A stretch of DNA of 31,418 nucleotides from a virus: IMG/VR virus record IMGVR_UViG_3300012209_000017, positions 1-31,418 of that record; one strand, given 5' to 3'. The translations under genes were made by a program, and so were the position numbers. Positions within the stretch are counted from its first letter, which is position 1; each line of letters begins with the position of its first letter. The notes under the pieces were generated by a model. That model worked only from the letters and a program-made list of their open reading frames with translations. It did no database searches and was not told the DNA's origin. This document shows, piece after piece, positions 15,316-22,393 of the stretch.

Positions 15316-15746
15316 TGTTCCAAGACGGGCTCTTTCAATACGTCACATCTGCTGCAAGTATCACCGCCTTACTTGGAACGCCGGCAACTCGCGGAGACAA
15401 GAACTCCGGCGTGTTCGCAATGCTGGCAACGACTGAGGCGCTGCTTCCGTATATCGTCTTTCAGCGAGTAACGGGTCGGCAGTCGTTTTCATACGAGGGC
15501 CACGGCCAGTGGACGGAGAGCAGGTGGCGACTCACTTGTTATGGTTCGACGCAGCGGGCGGCTGTGCTTTTGTCGCAAGCGTTGAAAACCTTGTTCAAAA
15601 CTTTCACCGGAAATTTTCCGGACGGCACGCAAGTTCAGAATATCATGCTGGACCTGGAGATGGACGACACCGAATCGCTGCCGCATGGAACGATTTTCGC
15701 GGTGCATCTGGACTACACGTTCCAGTACATCGATTCGACTTTGTAA
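15315..15746 (+). CDS. Tail terminator / completion protein (DUF3168)
   Basis: DUF3168 proteins are tail terminator proteins, forming the ring that ends tail tube growth and joins it to the head. Supporting segments are FQDGLFQYVTSAASITALLG, LLPYIVFQRVTGRQ, WTESRWRLTCYG and the terminal HGTIFAVHLDYTFQY, the usual beta-sandwich ending. ATG 15315 overlaps the upstream TGA (TGATG); an in-frame GTG at 15312 is an alternative start one codon earlier. Length of 143 aa is normal for the family. Confidence 0.88.
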   Translation: MFQDGLFQYVTSAASITALLGTPATRGDKNSGVFAMLATTEALLPYIVFQRVTGRQSFSYEGHGQWTESRWRLTCYGSTQRAAVLLSQALKTLFKTFTGNFPDGTQVQNIMLDLEMDDTESLPHGTIFAVHLDYTFQYIDSTL

Positions 15747-15805
15747 CATAACGCCGGGCCGCGAGACTCGGTGAGTAAAATTCACCAAACGAAGGGCAGA
15801 ACAAC

Positions 15806-16222
15806 ATGGCAAATCTAGCATTTTCACCGAGGGGTACGGTCCTCTCGTATCAGACGAATCCTTCCGTAGGATTCATTCCCATCATCCAGATGAGGGACAT
15901 CAATTTCACTGGCGCGAAGTTTGACCTGGCTGACGTGACGAATTATCAGTCCGGCATCTTCAAAGAGTGGCTCACCACTCTGGCGGACAGCGGCGAAATG
16001 TCCTTCACTGGACAATACGTTCCGACAGACTCGTCTCAACAGGCGCTTCTGGGCTTTTTCAACAATGGAACGTTGGTTCAGTGGAAGGTTCAATTGCCGA
16101 ATCAGATTGGAACCATCACGTTCAGCGCGTATGTCCAGTCGCTCGAACACGGCTTGCCGATTGACAAAGAAGGTACGATTACCGGCAAGCTGAAAATCAC
16201 TGGCGCTGTGCTCGGCTTCTAA
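15806..16222 (+). CDS. Major tail tube protein
   Basis: At 138 aa, beta-rich and cysteine-free, this protein sits between tail terminator and tail chaperones, the usual place for the tube subunit. FTGAKFDLADVTNYQSG, SGEMSFTGQYVP and GTITGKLKITGAV are typical of lambda gpV / Phage_TTP-like subunits. AAGGG at 15792-15796 lies nine bases before the start. It probably forms hexameric rings around the tape measure. The closest subfamily cannot be named without a search. Confidence 0.88.
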   Translation: MANLAFSPRGTVLSYQTNPSVGFIPIIQMRDINFTGAKFDLADVTNYQSGIFKEWLTTLADSGEMSFTGQYVPTDSSQQALLGFFNNGTLVQWKVQLPNQIGTITFSAYVQSLEHGLPIDKEGTITGKLKITGAVLGF

Positions 16223-16257
16223 TAGCCGGCCATAACACTGCCTGCCCTTTATGAGTA

Positions 16258-16276
16258 GGGAACCCTAGAGGTTCCC
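16258..16276 (+). terminator. Hairpin between tail tube and chaperone genes
   Basis: GGGAACC (16258-16264) and GGTTCCC (16270-16276) form a perfect 7-bp stem with a CTAGA loop. No U-run follows, so it is more likely an mRNA-stabilising or processing hairpin, or a weak attenuator, than a full terminator. It could help keep tube mRNA abundant relative to the chaperone. Confidence 0.4.
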
Positions 16277-16301
16277 GCTCCGGGAAGGTAATGGTGACCA
16301 G

Positions 16302-16733
16302 ATGACTACAGTTCGAAAGCGGTTCGCTCCAAGTGTATCTCTTGCATTGGAATTTGAATCAGAGTCCGGCGCGAAAGAGACTCTTTCGTATCGGCTCGCA
16401 TACAACTTCAACGCCTTCGCAGCGATTGAGGCGCGTACAGGTTTGAACATGCTCCGCGGAGAGCTGTTCCGCAAGCTGAACGCCTCGAATCTTATCGCTG
16501 CGTTCTGGGCTGCGCTCCTTATCAATCAACCTGACTTCTTTAACGACGAAGGCTACGCCTTCGCCGGCGAACTCGTTACGATGCAGAACTCGCCGGATAT
16601 CCTGCGAGCAGTTAAGCAGGCATTTCTTTTGTGCCTGTCGAAAGAGGAACGTGAACGGATTGAGGCGGCTGAAAAGGTGGCGGCTGCCGAGGGTGGTGCG
16701 CTCCCTTTGGAATCAACTCCGCCCGCACAGTAA
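16302..16733 (+). CDS. Tail assembly chaperone, short form (lambda gpG-like)
   Basis: This 143-aa protein lies between tail tube and tape measure, where lambda G and its relatives lie. Its composition (YNFNAFAAIEARTGLNM, then helices and an acidic/Ala-rich end EAAEKVAAAEGG) fits GTA and siphophage tail chaperones, which bind the tape measure and deliver tube subunits. Most ribosomes would end at the TAA at 16731-16733. A slippery site 24 bases before the stop lets a minority shift into the -1 frame. The ribosome site is weak and distant (GGAAGG at 16283-16288). Confidence 0.85.
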   Translation: MTTVRKRFAPSVSLALEFESESGAKETLSYRLAYNFNAFAAIEARTGLNMLRGELFRKLNASNLIAAFWAALLINQPDFFNDEGYAFAGELVTMQNSPDILRAVKQAFLLCLSKEERERIEAAEKVAAAEGGALPLESTPPAQ

Positions 16734-16978
16734 CGATACTCGAGCTGTGGGCCACAGGTCGGTATGACTTAGGGCTCACAGATGACGAGTTTGGCGAACT
16801 GACTCCGGAGTTATTTGACGCGCTGCTCAAGCGGAAACAAGCAGCCGATAAGCAAGAGTACGTTCGCGCAGGTGTCATTGCTGCGACTATCGTGAATCAC
16901 AGCATGGCGCCTCCGGAGACACCGATAACGCCGGCGGACTTCTTCCCCTTCTTGAAGGAAGAGGCCCAACAGATTTGA
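16302..16978 (+). CDS. Tail assembly chaperone, frameshifted long form (lambda gpGT-like)
   Basis: The -1 frame is open from 16673 to the TGA at 16976-16978. It encodes ILELWATGRYDLGLTDDEF...LFDALLKRK...EYVRAGVIAATIVNHSM, the pattern expected for the T part of a tail chaperone. It has no good start of its own. The heptamer CCCTTTG at 16703-16709 is phased C-CCT-TTG in the G frame, so Pro135 and Leu136 tRNAs can slip back one base. The product is G residues 1-136 plus 89 residues, 225 aa in all. In lambda the G:GT ratio is required for tail assembly. Coordinates given span both frames with a one-base slip at 16709. Confidence 0.85.
16703..16709 (+). promoter_or_regulatory. -1 programmed ribosomal frameshift slippery site CCCTTTG
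   Basis: The heptamer matches X-XXY-YYZ in the zero frame (C CCT TTG). After the slip the tRNAs re-pair with CCC and TTT. It lies inside the 60-base window in which both frames are open. I did not identify a downstream stimulatory structure. Confidence 0.82.
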
Positions 16979-16983
16979 ATAAG

Positions 16984-17055
16984 ATGTCGCCAGAAGAGGC
17001 GGCGGCTTACGTCAAGAACATGCTGTCGAAAAAGAGCTATAGAAGGAAGTCCTAA
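16984..17055 (+). CDS. Possible 23-aa peptide between chaperone and tape measure
   Basis: ATG at 16984, six bases after the chaperone stop, runs to TAA at 17053-17055, which overlaps the tape-measure ATG (TAATG). The peptide begins MSPEEAAAYVKNML and ends basic (SYRRKS), an amphipathic helix. No clear ribosome site precedes it; AGAAGGAAG inside its end serves the tape measure. It may be a true short gene or simply a leader that couples translation into the tape measure. Confidence 0.4.
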   Translation: MSPEEAAAYVKNMLSKKSYRRKS

Positions 17056-20051
17056 TGGCTAATATCCTCGGCTCACTGCTGGTTGAACTTGGCCTGAACT
17101 CTGCGGCTTTCGTAGAGGGAATGGACAAGGCGACCTATAAAGCAAAGCAGGGTGCAAAGGAAATCGCTGATGGCTTTCGCGGGATAGGCGAAAACTTGGA
17201 GGGATTGTTCTCCCAGTTTGGCGCCTTCGGCGAATCCATTGGTGGGGTGTTTTCGCAGATTGGTTCAGGACTTTCTCAGATGGCAAGCGAGCTCGGTAGC
17301 GCAGGCGGCGCTATGGGCGTGCTCTCGGTCACCACTGCGGCGGCCGCTGCCGCGCTTACTGCCGTTGCTGGAGCTGCCGTCTTCATGGCGGCTGAGGCGG
17401 CTGAGGCTGCCGGTAGTCTTTATAGGCTTAGCAATGAGACCGGAATCAGTGTTGAGAACCTTTCTGCTCTGAGCTTTTTGGGCAAGCAGGTCGGTATAGA
17501 CGTCGAAAATATGGCCCGTTCATTGGACCGTGTCTCCCGCTCTGCGGTTAAGGCGGCGGAAGGGCCTGAAGGTGCTGTCAATGCATACACACGCTTGGGC
17601 ATCGCTGTCAAAAATACCGACGGAACACTGCGCGATGTAAATTCCATCTTTTCTGATGTCGTTGATAAACTTTCCAGCATGGCAAAGGGCGCGGAACGAA
17701 CTGCATCCGCCCAGGATATCTTTGGCCGAACTGGCGCAAAGATGCTCACTGCGCTCGACGATGTGGATGGTGGGCTTGAGGCAGTCAAAAAGCAGGCCGC
17801 ATCCTACAATGCGCTCATTAGCACCGATACAGCAAAAGCCAGCGAAGAGTTTGAACGAAATCTCAAAAAGGTTGGGATTGCAGCAGATGGTATCTCGAAT
17901 GAATTCCTGACTGCGCTGCTCCCAACCATCAAAATTGTATCGGAGCAACTGATTGCCGGCATGAAGGCTGTGCTGCCAATCATTCAGGAATACATGCCGG
18001 AGATTAAAGGCTTGGTGAAGGCCTTTATCATTCTAGGTGACCTCGTCGTTACTGTTTTCAAGCAAATCTACGACATCGTCATCGGAGTATTTGAACAGAT
18101 TGGCAATGCTGAGATTCGATTGTATGCCTCGGTTAAGGCGCTGACAAAAGGTCACCTCTCCGAAGCCGGCGCGGCATGGGACGGTTTCGGTTCACAAGCC
18201 AGGGCATCGATGAATCGATTCCTTGATAACTCAAAGAAGGATTGGACTGATTTTGCTGCATTTACGAAAAAGGTCATTTACGGGTCAGATGAGATTCCAA
18301 AACCTGATAAACCTCGAGCTGGCCATCGCGATACAGGCGCCGGCGCAGCGGACAAAGAGTTTGAACGAATCAAATTACAAGTTGAGAACGTCAAGGCGCT
18401 GGCTGAGGCTGAACTCAGGCTGGCTGCCGCCGCTAGTGAGTCGGCATCTGCTCAACTCCTGACAAAAGCAGCGGGTGAGGCGGACGTCTTCATTAAGAAG
18501 CTCGAATCTGAGGCCGCCAGAACGACCGGAAAAGAACACGAGAAGCTCACTGGCTATATCAACGCGAATCGCACATCAATCATCGCATGGTACAAAGAGC
18601 GTGCGGTTGCGGCCGAATCTGTTAAGCTGAACGAGCAACTCGATAAAGAGACCCTTGCATTCACTCGTCAGATTGAAGCTCTTCGTTCATCCGCGGATGC
18701 CTACCGCGAAGGCGGAGAGGCCATTGTCAAGGCACAAGTTGCCGCTGCGGTTGCGAAGGACCGACAGGAAGTTGAAAAACTCACTGAGAGCTTCGACCTT
18801 CTTGCGAAGACTCCGGGAGTTACAGCGGATGCCCTTGCCAAAGAGCAAGCTGCGCTTGACGCCGCAACTGCCAAAATGCGTGAACACGAAACGCAAGAAC
18901 GGGCAGTGATATCGGCCAAATTGGATGAACAAGTTGCCAAACAAACGAGTGCCCTGAATGCTGAGGCCGCGGCGTTTGATATCACGGCTGCCGCTGCTCT
19001 CAAATCTGCCGCTGCGCAACGTGAGGCGGCTGCGTCTGCCGCTGCCACCAAGTTTGGTGCAGAGAATCCAGGTGCGGATGCAGCCACGATTCGAGCAGTT
19101 CACGACAACACGCTCAAAGCGCAGGAACGCGCCTATCAGCAGACCGTGCTAACAATAGCGGCGCAGCATGACCTCAACAAACAGTACGATGACCAGCTCA
19201 CTAAGCTCGAAGCTGCCCGCGACGTTCTGATAGCTAATAGGCAGAGCACGCTCCTCATTGACGAGGCCATCTACAATGAACAGAACAAGTTGAATAAACA
19301 GTGGGATGATGCCGCCATTAAGATGGGTGGATTCAAGGACAAGGTCACAGGAGTCCTCGACGAGATTCGCATGGAAGGTGAAAATATGTGGGGCTCGATT
19401 GCCGAGGCCGGTAAGAAGGCGCTTGACAATCTGACGAACGAACTTGCGAAGTTTGCTGTGACTGGCAAAGGGAGTTTCAAACAAGTCTGGCAGGGTTTGG
19501 AAGAGAGCATCACTCAGGCCGGAATCAAAAAGCTCGAATCAAGCCTTGCCGGTGGACTAATGAATATGCTCGGTCTGGGCAGCGCGACTAAGCCTGACGG
19601 CTCCAAGTCAAATCCGTTCTTCGTATCAAATGTCGATGCGATGGGCGGCGAGGCTGGAGGCGGAGGACTCTTTGGGTCCATTCAAAATATGTTTGGTGGT
19701 TCAAGCGGAGAAGATGGTGGAGGCGGCATTGGCGGCTTTCTCAGTGGCATTGTGGGCAAAATTGGGAGTGTATTCGGAAGCATCGGTAGCTTCTTTGGCG
19801 GCTTTCTTGCGCAAGGTGGAGACGTGACACCAGGCAAGGCTTACGTGGTTGGTGAGCATCACCCAGAGTTCTTCGTTCCAAATCGTCAAGGTTCTGTTGT
19901 TCCGGCGCTGAAAATGGGCGGCGAGCATACGACGCACTTGTCAGTTCACTTCCATGGAATTCAGGATATGGATAGTTTCAAAAAGAGTCAGAGCCAGATA
20001 GTGTCCGCGTTCCATCGGCAGGCTGCTATCGCGTACCAGAGAGGCGCATAA
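17055..20051 (+). CDS. Tail tape measure protein
   Basis: At 998 aa this is the second longest ORF and follows the tail chaperones, as tape measures do. It is mostly helical with Ala-rich coiled-coil stretches. A hydrophobic segment lies at about residues 94-116, and another around IKGLVKAFIILGDLVVTVFKQIY. The end is Gly-rich, followed by GKAYVVGEHHPEFFVPNRQGSVVP, a close match to the C-terminal motif of lambda-like tape measures. It sets tail length and may help DNA pass the cell membrane. At about 1.5 angstrom per residue the tail would be near 150 nm. GAAGGAAG lies just before ATG 17055. Confidence 0.95.
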   Translation: MANILGSLLVELGLNSAAFVEGMDKATYKAKQGAKEIADGFRGIGENLEGLFSQFGAFGESIGGVFSQIGSGLSQMASELGSAGGAMGVLSVTTAAAAAALTAVAGAAVFMAAEAAEAAGSLYRLSNETGISVENLSALSFLGKQVGIDVENMARSLDRVSRSAVKAAEGPEGAVNAYTRLGIAVKNTDGTLRDVNSIFSDVVDKLSSMAKGAERTASAQDIFGRTGAKMLTALDDVDGGLEAVKKQAASYNALISTDTAKASEEFERNLKKVGIAADGISNEFLTALLPTIKIVSEQLIAGMKAVLPIIQEYMPEIKGLVKAFIILGDLVVTVFKQIYDIVIGVFEQIGNAEIRLYASVKALTKGHLSEAGAAWDGFGSQARASMNRFLDNSKKDWTDFAAFTKKVIYGSDEIPKPDKPRAGHRDTGAGAADKEFERIKLQVENVKALAEAELRLAAAASESASAQLLTKAAGEADVFIKKLESEAARTTGKEHEKLTGYINANRTSIIAWYKERAVAAESVKLNEQLDKETLAFTRQIEALRSSADAYREGGEAIVKAQVAAAVAKDRQEVEKLTESFDLLAKTPGVTADALAKEQAALDAATAKMREHETQERAVISAKLDEQVAKQTSALNAEAAAFDITAAAALKSAAAQREAAASAAATKFGAENPGADAATIRAVHDNTLKAQERAYQQTVLTIAAQHDLNKQYDDQLTKLEAARDVLIANRQSTLLIDEAIYNEQNKLNKQWDDAAIKMGGFKDKVTGVLDEIRMEGENMWGSIAEAGKKALDNLTNELAKFAVTGKGSFKQVWQGLEESITQAGIKKLESSLAGGLMNMLGLGSATKPDGSKSNPFFVSNVDAMGGEAGGGGLFGSIQNMFGGSSGEDGGGGIGGFLSGIVGKIGSVFGSIGSFFGGFLAQGGDVTPGKAYVVGEHHPEFFVPNRQGSVVPALKMGGEHTTHLSVHFHGIQDMDSFKKSQSQIVSAFHRQAAIAYQRGA

Positions 20052-20986
20052 TGGCATTCTTTGAAGTAGAGTTCCCTCGAACAATCCTTTATAAAGGAAC
20101 GTCTGGGCGAACTTTCAATACAACGGTCAACACTGGCTTTTCCGGCTTTGAACAGCGCAACAAGAACTGGGCCGCTGTGCGTGGAGAGTGGCAGGTATCG
20201 CTCATCACGCCAACAGCATTTCAGAACTCGCGGCAGCAATTCCTCGACCTGCTGAATTCGTTCTTCTTGAACGTCAGCGGTATGGGAGATGGATTTCGGC
20301 TATTCGACCACATCGACAATACTGGAACGAACCAGCTCCTCGGTATTGGCGACGGCATCACGAGCGTGTTCCAGCTCGTCAAGCAGTATACTATTGGCGC
20401 TCGCACGTATACGCGCACTATCAGCAAGCCCATCACAAATGTGGTTACAGACTATCAAGGGAATCCATTGCCGAATACAGTTGTTATATTCCGCAATGGC
20501 GTTGTGGACCCAACAATTCGATGGACTGTGGATGCCACAACCGGCCTTGTTGCATTCGGCCTAAATGCGTCCAATCTGAGTATTACAGCAGCGACGGTCT
20601 CCGGTGGGAACGTAGTCTATACATACACAGTCACGGCTGGCCAAGCAGTTCAAATCGGTATGCGCGTCGTCATCACTGGAATGGCGAACGCTGGAAATAA
20701 TGGAACATTCTACGTCACGGCGCTCGGAGGCGGAACCTTCACTGTGGTAAATGGCGCCGGCGTCAATGCCACCGTTCAGAGTGGAGTAGGCATAACAGAC
20801 TGGACGCCGGCAGTAGGGGCGCAGCTCAACGTGAACTTTCAGTTCCACTATCCTGTTCGGTTTGACACAGACAACATGCAGATTCAGATTGAGGAGTCAA
20901 ATTTGATTGCCGGCCAACCATTGGGAAGTTGGGCCAGCATCGCTCTCAAGGAAATCCGAATCGCAGCCGGCTTGTCGCAGGGCTAA
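20051..20986 (+). CDS. DUF2460 distal tail protein (GTA gp12-like) with inserted beta module
   Basis: DUF2460 proteins are the distal tail proteins of GTA-like tails, linking tube and hub. Family features are FEVEFPRTI near the start, SGFEQRNKNWAAVRGEWQVS (31-50), the DGFRLFDHID segment (80-89), and C-terminal FHYPVRFDTDNMQIQIEES. The family is normally about 200-215 aa; here it is 311. The extra length is mainly residues about 177-247, a beta module with ATVSGG and TGMANAGNNGTFYV. It is inserted between the TTGLVAF strand and the PAVGAQLNVNFQF strand. The same module occurs in the fibre at 27075. ATG 20051 overlaps the tape-measure stop (TAATG). Confidence 0.9.
   Translation: MAFFEVEFPRTILYKGTSGRTFNTTVNTGFSGFEQRNKNWAAVRGEWQVSLITPTAFQNSRQQFLDLLNSFFLNVSGMGDGFRLFDHIDNTGTNQLLGIGDGITSVFQLVKQYTIGARTYTRTISKPITNVVTDYQGNPLPNTVVIFRNGVVDPTIRWTVDATTGLVAFGLNASNLSITAATVSGGNVVYTYTVTAGQAVQIGMRVVITGMANAGNNGTFYVTALGGGTFTVVNGAGVNATVQSGVGITDWTPAVGAQLNVNFQFHYPVRFDTDNMQIQIEESNLIAGQPLGSWASIALKEIRIAAGLSQG
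20579..20791 (+). repeat. Shared NNGTF beta module, copy 1 (in DUF2460 protein)
   Basis: Residues about 177-247 match residues about 489-561 of the tail fibre: ATVSGG-x-x-VYT, IG-x-x-V-x-ITG, N-x-GNNGTF and N-x-x-GI/GV. At DNA level AATAATGGAACATTC (20696-20710) is identical to 28659-28673. Confidence 0.65.
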
Positions 20987-20989
20987 TCC

Positions 20990-21904
20990 ATGAAGGTCAT
21001 CTCTCAAACTCTTCGACAGCACATAAATTCTCCGGTTACCACGCTGGCCACACTCTGGAAGGTCAAGCGGCAGGATGGCATCATCATTGGATTCACGGAC
21101 CATGACCAAGATATCATTTATAACGCCAACGATGGAGATGGAATAATCCCCTATGCGGCCGCCGTTGGATTCACACCGTCCGCAACTGAGACTGGTTCCG
21201 AGCTGGGCGTTGACAACTTGGAAGTCACGGCCTTCATGGAAGTGCAGGCTATTTCGGACACGGACCTTCGCGCTGGTCGATATGATTTTTGCACTATCGA
21301 AATTCGCATCGTAAATTATAACGACCTCACAATGGGTGATTTGAAGGTGCGAACTGGTTCAGTAGGCAACGTGAAAGTACAAAATAATCTTGGACATTTT
21401 GAAATTCGCGGGTTGCTCTTTCGTACCACGACGGCCATCGGTCAACTTTGGGGACCAACGTGCCGCGTAGAGCTTGGTGATAGCAAGTGCGGCATCAATC
21501 TTGCGCTATTCATTCAGAATGGTTCCGTCACAACCGGCATAGACTTTCGAAGTTTTAGGCCTCCAACCAATTCTCTATTCATGGTTGGCTCCGCTACACC
21601 TACCGCGTTGGCGCCTGCAAAGTGGTTCAACGCAGGCGTGCTGACGTGGTTAACGGGAAATAATGCTGGCTTTCAAATGGAAGTTAGAACATGGGATGGT
21701 ACGACGGTTGTGCTGTTTGAGAACATGCCATTTCTGATTCAGGCCGGCGACACGTACACGATTGAGCCTGGCTGCGATTTGACACGCTTGGGCGATTGCA
21801 AGACCAAATTCAACAATGTTATCAACTTTCGAGGAGAGGATACGATTCCTGGCATGGACCAGATTCTGATGTATCCAAACGCGGATGGCTCGGTGCCAGG
21901 ATAA
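20990..21904 (+). CDS. DUF2163 tail hub protein (GTA gp13-like), four-cysteine cluster
   Basis: DUF2163 proteins form the baseplate hub in GTA-like tails. The start LATLWKVKRQDG-x-x-x-GFTDHDQDI (20-42) and the end GCDLTRLGDCKTKFNNVINFRGEDTIPG (261-288) are diagnostic. Cysteines 158, 167, 262 and 270 (PTCRVELGDSKCG and GCD...GDC) are placed like the cluster-binding cysteines of hub relatives such as lambda gpL, which binds an iron-sulfur cluster, so a [4Fe-4S] site is likely here. Length of 304 aa is normal. It is followed by the NlpC/P60 and tip genes, the full GTA gp12-gp15 order. Confidence 0.92.
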   Translation: MKVISQTLRQHINSPVTTLATLWKVKRQDGIIIGFTDHDQDIIYNANDGDGIIPYAAAVGFTPSATETGSELGVDNLEVTAFMEVQAISDTDLRAGRYDFCTIEIRIVNYNDLTMGDLKVRTGSVGNVKVQNNLGHFEIRGLLFRTTTAIGQLWGPTCRVELGDSKCGINLALFIQNGSVTTGIDFRSFRPPTNSLFMVGSATPTALAPAKWFNAGVLTWLTGNNAGFQMEVRTWDGTTVVLFENMPFLIQAGDTYTIEPGCDLTRLGDCKTKFNNVINFRGEDTIPGMDQILMYPNADGSVPG

Positions 21905-21940
21905 AGCGTCACATAAGGCGTCAAGTTTGTAGGAGTGCGC

Positions 21941-22393
21941 GTGGCAACACGAACAGAAATTCAAGCGAAGGCAAGAGAGTATGTTGGCACGCCCTTTCAG
22001 CATCAAGGACGCATGAAGGGTGTCGCGCTCGACTGTGTTGGATTGATTTTGTCCGTCGCGGAAGATTTGGGAATTAAGGACACGCGTGGTGTACCAATTC
22101 TTCGCATCGATTATCGCGAATATGGACCGCAACCGGAAGGCCTGCTAGTGCTCGAGTGCTGCCGTGACCGCTTGGTTGCGAAAGGCATGGGTGACCTCAA
22201 GCCAGGAGATATTATCTGCACAAGTGTACCGGAGATGCCAACGCATACTGCTATTATTGTTGCGCGCGACGGCATGTTCTACATGGTTCATGCTTACGAA
22301 GGTGGGACCAGAAAGTGTGTTGAGCACATCCTTGACATGAAATGGCGACGCCGCATCGTAGCGGCATTTGAATTCTCTGGAGTAGAGGACTGA
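21941..22393 (+). CDS. NlpC/P60-family tail peptidase (GTA gp14-like)
   Basis: This 150-aa cysteine peptidase should cut peptidoglycan at the tail tip during DNA entry. The catalytic cysteine is C32 in VALDCVGLI, the catalytic histidine H102 in PTHTAIIVA, and a third polar residue H117 in MVHAYEGG. YVGTPFQHQGR before the cysteine is typical. The start is GTG 21941 with AGGAG (21931-21935) five bases upstream; GTG 21935 would overlap that site and is rejected. The stop overlaps the tip ATG (TGATG). In lambda the same activity is fused to a JAMM domain (gpK); here a separate JAMM protein lies 7.6 kb downstream. Confidence 0.93.
   Translation: MATRTEIQAKAREYVGTPFQHQGRMKGVALDCVGLILSVAEDLGIKDTRGVPILRIDYREYGPQPEGLLVLECCRDRLVAKGMGDLKPGDIICTSVPEMPTHTAIIVARDGMFYMVHAYEGGTRKCVEHILDMKWRRRIVAAFEFSGVED

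Noticed and set aside
16670-16676. TGAAAAG as an alternative slippery site
   Set aside because: Slipping both tRNAs would place TGA in the P site in the -1 frame; CCCTTTG downstream fits the heptamer rule far better.
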